Source of the DNA: Parafilimonas sp.
GTDB taxonomy: Bacteria; Bacteroidota; Bacteroidia; Chitinophagales; Chitinophagaceae
Direction of reading: 5' to 3'
DNA length: 6,281 bases
NCBI GenBank assembly: GCA_025927795.1
Contig: JAICKT010000263.1
Location: 1-6,281, forward strand
Position numbers and translations under genes: made by a program. Position 1 is the first letter of the stretch, and each line of letters opens with the position of its first letter. The notes under the pieces were generated by a model. The model was not told the DNA's origin and searched no databases. It saw nothing but the letters and a program-made list of their open reading frames with translations. Shown piece after piece: positions 5,563 through 6,281 of the stretch.

Positions 5563-6281
5563 TTATTTATTTTTTGGTGGTTTATTCTTGTTATTATTAT
5601 TTGGTCTATTAGGTGGTCTTTGCTGGTGTGTTCTCGGATATTGCTTATGTCTTTGCTGCTGTTGATTTGGATTTTCAACTCTTCTTTGTTGTCTTTGTTT
5701 TTCTTTATTGCGTTGTGTTGTTTTTTCAAGGTTACTGATGGTTAAATGCCCAACCACATCAACAAAACTGTGCTCTGTTTCTTTTGTATTTAGTTCTACA
5801 GGCTGCAAATCATCCGGTTTAACACCTTTCGCATTAAGCTGTTTAATTTCTTTTACACGGCGAATGGTTAACGGGTAATGCTTCGCACCTCCCTGGATTA
5901 TATACCACATCAGGTTTTTAAAAATATCTTTCTTAATTAAAACAGCTAAACCTTTTGAAGTTTCTAATGTATCAGCATTATCAGGGAAATATTGCAGTGC
6001 ATCTAAATATGTGTCCAGTTCGTAATTCAAGCAACATTTTAACCTGCCGCACTGCCCGCTTAATTTGGTTTGATTGATAGAAAGATTCTGATAACGGGCC
6101 GCAGCGGTATTTACCGATTTAAAATCAGTCAGCCAGGTAGCACAGCACAACTCGCGGCCACAACTGCCAATGCCGCCTACTTTACCACTTTCCTGGCGGG
6201 CACCAATCTGGCGCATCTCTACTTTCAGTTTAAATTCAGAAGCATATATCTTAATCAGTTCCCTGAAATCTACCCGGTCTT
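5563..6281 (-). CDS. ricT: RicT (YaaT/PSP1-domain) homologue, C-terminal part (5' truncated at window edge)
   Basis: The minus-strand frame is open to the window edge. It reads D-R-V-D-F-R-E-L-I-K-I-Y-A-S-E-F ahead of MRQIGARQESG, so the internal ATG (6214-6216) is not the start. There are 238 visible residues. The PSP1 core carries GGIGSCGRELCC and GQCGRLKCCLNYE, two CGRxxCC motifs giving six cysteines at visible residues 40, 45, 46, 77, 82 and 83. In Bacillus subtilis, RicT acts with RicA and RicF in an Fe-S-containing complex that aids RNase Y mRNA maturation and developmental control. Bacteroidota homologues keep the cysteines, but their partners are less clear. The last 52 residues are a basic Q/N/R/P-rich tail with about 15 K/R against 2 acidic residues, likely disordered and perhaps RNA-binding. 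Genes usually beside it in other genomes would lie beyond the window. It is convergent with the DoxX-like gene, 209 bases away. Confidence 0.92.
   Translation of the reverse strand, partial: DRVDFRELIKIYASEFKLKVEMRQIGARQESGKVGGIGSCGRELCCATWLTDFKSVNTAAARYQNLSINQTKLSGQCGRLKCCLNYELDTYLDALQYFPDNADTLETSKGLAVLIKKDIFKNLMWYIIQGGAKHYPLTIRRVKEIKQLNAKGVKPDDLQPVELNTKETEHSFVDVVGHLTISNLEKTTQRNKEKQRQQRRVENPNQQQQRHKQYPRTHQQRPPNRPNNNNKNKPPKNK

Noticed and set aside
5457..5729. 90-residue minus-strand ORF
   Set aside because: It overlaps the 3' end of the RicT gene in another frame and is low-complexity; it is a shadow of the real gene.

Overview
The window looks like chromosomal DNA from a member of the Bacteroidota, most likely in or near the Chitinophagaceae. 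The evidence is a SusC/SusD outer-membrane pair, lipoproteins with a K-D-type surface export signal, AT-rich intergenic DNA, starts without a visible purine-rich Shine-Dalgarno, and a RicT/PSP1 protein with a basic low-complexity tail. The genus assignment is inference from style, not a database match.

Region 1 (1-3569, + strand) is the 3' part of a nutrient-uptake operon. It holds the C-terminal third of a SusC/RagA TonB-dependent outer-membrane receptor (5' end outside the window), a complete SusD/RagB-type substrate-binding lipoprotein 19 bases downstream, and a third lipoprotein with a DUF1735-like N-terminal domain. The last gene is probably an accessory surface-binding protein. A strong 15-bp G-U-rich RNA hairpin sits in the 66-base gap before it. 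SusC would form the barrel, SusD the lid, and the third protein an extra surface ligand binder. No hydrolase, sensor or regulator is visible, so the substrate cannot be named.

Region 2 (3570-3874) is a 305-base gap with no convincing gene. It carries a perfect 7-bp hairpin, a good intrinsic terminator (about 3753-3789) and a 12-base perfect palindrome upstream of the next gene.

Region 3 (3875-5353, + strand) is a two-gene unit clearly richer in A+T than the Sus genes: a GNAT-fold acetyltransferase with a degenerate acetyl-CoA loop, then an eight-helix membrane protein that appears to be two fused copies of a four-helix DoxX-like domain. The two genes are 39 bases apart, share a reading frame and are separated in that frame by one TAA.

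Region 4 (5354-6281) is a convergent junction with an imperfect long hairpin (5381-5439), followed on the minus strand by the C-terminal 238 residues of a RicT (PSP1/YaaT) homologue with two CGRxxCC cysteine motifs. Its 5' end lies beyond the window.

I found no tRNA, rRNA, CRISPR array, insertion sequence or phage gene, and no clear case for an undescribed multi-gene system. The points most worth a second look are the intercistronic hairpin, the duplicated DoxX-like protein beside the unusual GNAT, and the RicT tail.
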